Assembly (NCBI RefSeq): GCF_000308675.1
Contig: NZ_BAGE01000035.1
Location: 62,001 to 126,000, forward strand
Origin: Nocardia paucivorans NBRC 100373
GTDB taxonomy: Bacteria > Actinomycetota > Actinomycetes > Mycobacteriales > Mycobacteriaceae
DNA: 64,000 nt
Direction: 5' to 3'
Each line of letters starts with the position of its first letter. Positions within the stretch are counted from its first letter, which is position 1. Of the stretch, positions 61,350 through 64,000 are shown one piece after another. A program made the translations under genes and the position numbers. The notes under the pieces were generated by a model. The model had not been told where the DNA came from, ran no database searches, and saw only the letters and a program-made list of their open reading frames with translations.

Positions 61350-62249
61350 GTGAAAGCAGAGCCCGTGCACGAGGGACCGAGTACGTTCGCCGAGTTGCTC
61401 ACCGAGCTGCGCGCCCGACGCGACACCCTGTCGCCGGCGCATCGGAAACTGGCCGACCGGGTCATGGCCGACCCGGAGGCGGTCGCATTCATGACCATCT
61501 CGGAATTGGCGGCCGCCACCGGAGTGAACGAGGCCACCGTGGTGCGGTTCGCCACGGCATTCGGGCTCAGAGGGTATCCGGGGCTGACCCGATTGTGTCG
61601 GGAATGGTTGCGCGAACAGGCCCAATTGCTGCGCCGTTTCGACAATCTGGAACAGCTGTCGGACGCCGACGGCGGGGCACTCCCGCAGGCGCTGGTCTAC
61701 GACCGGGCCAATATCGCCCGAACCTTTTCCCGAATCGAGGAGCAGCAGTGGCGGACGGCGGTGCATCGTCTCGCCGAATCGCCGCGCATCCACGTTATGG
61801 GCATGCGCAAATGCCATGCGCCGGCGTACCTTCTCGCCTATCTCCTGCGCATGTTGCGCGAGGACGTATCCCTGATGACGGCCGCTGCCGGGGCGCTCAC
61901 CGACGACCTGCGCGCGGTCCGGCCGGGAGATTGTTTCGTGGCCATGTCGATCCACCGCTACACCGCCGACACCGTCCGCGCCGCGCGGTGGGCGCGTTCG
62001 GTCGGCGCGTATGTGATCGCGCTGACCGACAATCCGGCCTCACCACTGGCGGCCGTCGCGGACGAGGTGTTCTATGTCGATGCCTCGGCCGCCACCGTAT
62101 TGCGGTCGATGACCGCGTTCGTCGCTCTGGTGCAGGCGCTGGCCGCCGACGTGGCCCGGCACAACGGGCGGGATGCGCGGGCGGCGTTGTTGCAGGAGGA
62201 GCAGTTGCTACGCGACTTCCAGGTGTACGCAGGAGATGAACCCGCGTGA
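61350..62249 (+). CDS. RpiR/MurR-family regulator with SIS domain
   Basis: The 299-residue protein has an N-terminal RpiR HTH (about 35-85: ISELAAATGVNEATVVRFATAFGLRGYPGLTRL) and a C-terminal SIS domain (about 140-260: PRIHVMGMRKCHAPAYLLAYLL, AVRPGDCFVAMSIHRYTADTVRAARWAR, VIALTDNPASPLAAVAD). SIS domains in this family normally bind sugar phosphates, though some RpiR proteins control non-sugar catabolism. The start is GTG. It is divergent from the ABC/CoA operon and probably controls it. Confidence 0.93.
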   Translation: MKAEPVHEGPSTFAELLTELRARRDTLSPAHRKLADRVMADPEAVAFMTISELAAATGVNEATVVRFATAFGLRGYPGLTRLCREWLREQAQLLRRFDNLEQLSDADGGALPQALVYDRANIARTFSRIEEQQWRTAVHRLAESPRIHVMGMRKCHAPAYLLAYLLRMLREDVSLMTAAAGALTDDLRAVRPGDCFVAMSIHRYTADTVRAARWARSVGAYVIALTDNPASPLAAVADEVFYVDASAATVLRSMTAFVALVQALAADVARHNGRDARAALLQEEQLLRDFQVYAGDEPA

Positions 62250-62341
62250 GCCGCCGCTGATCGCATGGGCGGCGGGGAGGTGGGCTTCGAGTGGCACACG
62301 GCCCCGCCCGGATCGGTACTTCGGGCGAACCTCCTGGAGGG

Positions 62342-63601
62342 TTACACGTTCAGGGGCTGGGGCGAGGGTTGGGCCTGAGGCTGAGGTTGGGGTGAGTACC
62401 GGGGCTGAGGTGAGGGTTGAACCTGGGCCGGCTGCTGAGGCTGAGGTGATGCCTGGGGTTGAGGTGAGGGCTGAGGTTGGGTGGGTGGTTTGACAACGCC
62501 CACCAACGCCCCGTTACCCATGGCGTAGCTGTTGCGCCTCAGCTGGTTGCTGGAGTTGCCCTCGATGGTGTGGATCCGACCGGTGGCATCCACCGCTTCC
62601 ACGATTCCCACGTGGTCCGGGTTTCCGTCGCCCTGCCAGTCGAAGATGATCATGTCACCGGGTTGGGCCGTCGACACATGCCCCGCCCATCCCTGCGACT
62701 TGGCGTCGTTCCAGATGGCGGGGACGTAGTTCTTGTTGGTCCACTTGATGTTGTAACCGGCTGTTTTCCATACCCAGGTGGAGAAGGATGCACACCATGC
62801 GTCGTTGATGTTGTACGGGGCGAGGGTACCGTCCCGGTAGACCACGGTGTTGTTGCCCACCTCGTGGACGCCGAGCGCCAGCTGTTCCTGCGCTTTCGTG
62901 ACTATGTCGTTCGGAGTTCCGTTGCCGGGGGTGAAGGTGACCGTGCTTGCGGCCGGAGTCCACGGAGTCCGGTATCCGGCATCCGGCGCGGGACCGTAGG
63001 AATTGCGCGGGAGGTCCGGCATCATTTTGTAGATATTGCCGGCGTTTCTCTGCATACCCTTGTCGGCGTCCTCGATCGTGTCGTGCACGCGGTCGATGGC
63101 TTCCAGCACCAGGGTCAGGACTTCGCTCGCCTCCTCGGGGGCGAGTTCCTTACCTTCGGGTCCCTCGATCACTTTTCTGGGTTTGCCGAGTTCGTTTCTG
63201 AGGTCGTTCGCGGTTTTCTTGACAGTCCGGAACGCCTGGTTCGAGACGTCGAAGCTGGCGAAAGAGTGTTCGTTCACGTTCTTGTTCTGCATTCGCAGTT
63301 GGCCGGCCCGGTCCTGGATCAGCTCTTTCTTGTCCTCGTACGTGTCGACCATTGCCGACGTGCCCGGGGGGAGATCCTGAGCGCCATCCTGGGTGAGCTC
63401 GAGGCCTTCCTTGCTCAGCAGGTCGTTCTTGGCGAGCCAGGAGATCATGTCCGGCTGTCCTCCCTGCCAGCCGGATGCGAACAACACGATCGAGCTCTGT
63501 ATGTATTCGTGCGCCGCGTCGATCACCGCTTTGAGGCCGTCGCGAGCATGGGGAGGGTAGGGGAACTTTTCGATCTCTATGTCTTCAAAGGTCGTCGTCA
63601 T
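62342..63601 (-). CDS. CHAP-domain peptidoglycan hydrolase-like protein with Pro/Gln tail
   Basis: The 419-residue protein has three regions. Residues 1-200 are helical and charged and contain no signal peptide (GWQGGQPDMISWLAK near 45-58). Residues 225-370 form a CHAP amidase/endopeptidase domain with Cys270 (NDAWCASFSTWVW), His330 (GNPDHVGIVE) and Asn349 (IEGNSS). Residues 371-419 are PQPSPQPQASPQPQ-type Pro/Gln repeats, encoded by imperfect GCTGAGGTGAGG repeats. The helical region plus a cell-wall enzyme without a Sec signal resembles type VII (ESX) substrates, which is inference. ATG 63601 follows GGAGGGTACGC. Confidence 0.82.
   Translation of the reverse strand: MTTTFEDIEIEKFPYPPHARDGLKAVIDAAHEYIQSSIVLFASGWQGGQPDMISWLAKNDLLSKEGLELTQDGAQDLPPGTSAMVDTYEDKKELIQDRAGQLRMQNKNVNEHSFASFDVSNQAFRTVKKTANDLRNELGKPRKVIEGPEGKELAPEEASEVLTLVLEAIDRVHDTIEDADKGMQRNAGNIYKMMPDLPRNSYGPAPDAGYRTPWTPAASTVTFTPGNGTPNDIVTKAQEQLALGVHEVGNNTVVYRDGTLAPYNINDAWCASFSTWVWKTAGYNIKWTNKNYVPAIWNDAKSQGWAGHVSTAQPGDMIIFDWQGDGNPDHVGIVEAVDATGRIHTIEGNSSNQLRRNSYAMGNGALVGVVKPPTQPQPSPQPQASPQPQQPAQVQPSPQPRYSPQPQPQAQPSPQPLNV
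62355..62490. repeat. low-complexity Pro/Gln-coding repeats
   Basis: Imperfect repeats of GGCTGAGGTGAGG-type units encode the Pro-Gln-Ser tail of the CHAP protein. They are likely length-variable between strains. Confidence 0.75.
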
Positions 63602-63684
63602 GCGTACCCTCCACCTGGCGTGTTCCGTCCGTCCTGTCGTTGGCGGGCCGTGAACAGCCTCTGTTGTCTCGCTCGCCGAGAGTT

Positions 63685-63716
63685 TTCAACACACATGGCT
63701 GCGCATGTGTGTTGAA
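63685..63716. repeat. 13-bp perfect inverted repeat upstream of the CHAP gene
   Basis: TTCAACACACATG, a six-base centre (GCTGCG) and CATGTGTGTTGAA form a perfect 13-bp inverted repeat in a 272-bp gap between the divergent CHAP gene and argC. It is too far from either stop codon to be a terminator, so it is more likely an operator or a cruciform-type site. Confidence 0.85.
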
Positions 63717-63846
63717 ACAAGTATCGGGCATTCCCGGCATTGAAGTGGTGTCGACAACAACCGCGTGGCCCAGCGGAATATTTCGAATGTGTGTTCGTAT
63801 TTCGACCCGGTGGCGGGGTGGGCATGAGGCAAGGGGGTGTGAATGA

Positions 63847-64000
<154 letters not shown>

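Overview
The window is high-GC actinobacterial chromosome, most likely from Nocardia or a close relative in the Mycobacteriales. The evidence is the gene order polA, rpsA, coaE (with a fused UPF0157 domain), a DUF402 gene, uvrB, a universal stress protein, uvrA, infC-rpmI-rplT, an rRNA methyltransferase, pheS-pheT and argC. This is the Mycobacterium tuberculosis Rv1629-Rv1652 backbone with different genes between the anchors. The RpsA and UvrB proteins are near-identical to mycobacterial proteins as I recall them. GTG starts are frequent and several promoters seem to give leaderless or nearly leaderless mRNAs.

Region 1-38 kb holds the conserved backbone. Replication and repair genes (polA 3' end, uvrB, uvrA), translation genes (rpsA, infC with an ATC start, rpmI, rplT, tsnR-like, pheST) and coaE are interleaved with smaller loci: a free-standing LeuA-type regulatory domain, thioredoxin, a 2H phosphoesterase, an SPFH protein with a tiny ribbon-helix-helix partner, a P450 facing a cholesterol-oxidase-like flavoprotein and an SDR, a HelR-type RNA polymerase motor, a PAS-PAS-GGDEF cyclase, a lone ketosynthase, a TetR/MFS pair and a GT87 glycosyltransferase.

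Region 38-63.8 kb separates pheT from argC and looks like accessory or lineage-specific DNA. It holds two unknown conserved-looking proteins, a front-end desaturase, esterases, an Erm methyltransferase behind a short leader peptide with an R-I-R stalling-type motif, a DoxX protein, PEP carboxylase, a divergent flavin monooxygenase/TetR pair and a WYL regulator. Two decayed genes are visible: a membrane protein frameshifted by a 10-bp duplication and a scrambled flavin-oxidoreductase-like gene. The most system-like locus is at 54-62 kb. Seven minus-strand genes, mostly joined by ATGA overlaps, encode a polar-amino-acid-type ABC importer followed by two crotonases and an ADP-forming acyl-CoA synthetase. 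A divergent RpiR regulator faces them across a perfect 20-bp palindrome. This reads as uptake, CoA activation and beta-carbon chemistry on one unidentified amphoteric acid.

Two regulatory links stand out. The promoter of the MFS pump and the promoter of the DoxX gene 16 kb away share a 29-bp block with 26 identities and carry the same 16-bp TetR-type operator (GTTATC-N4-GATAAC), so they probably form one regulon of the TetR gene at 30.7-31.2 kb. The erm leader arrangement suggests macrolide-induced attenuation. A CHAP-domain cell-wall hydrolase without a signal peptide closes the accessory region before argC.
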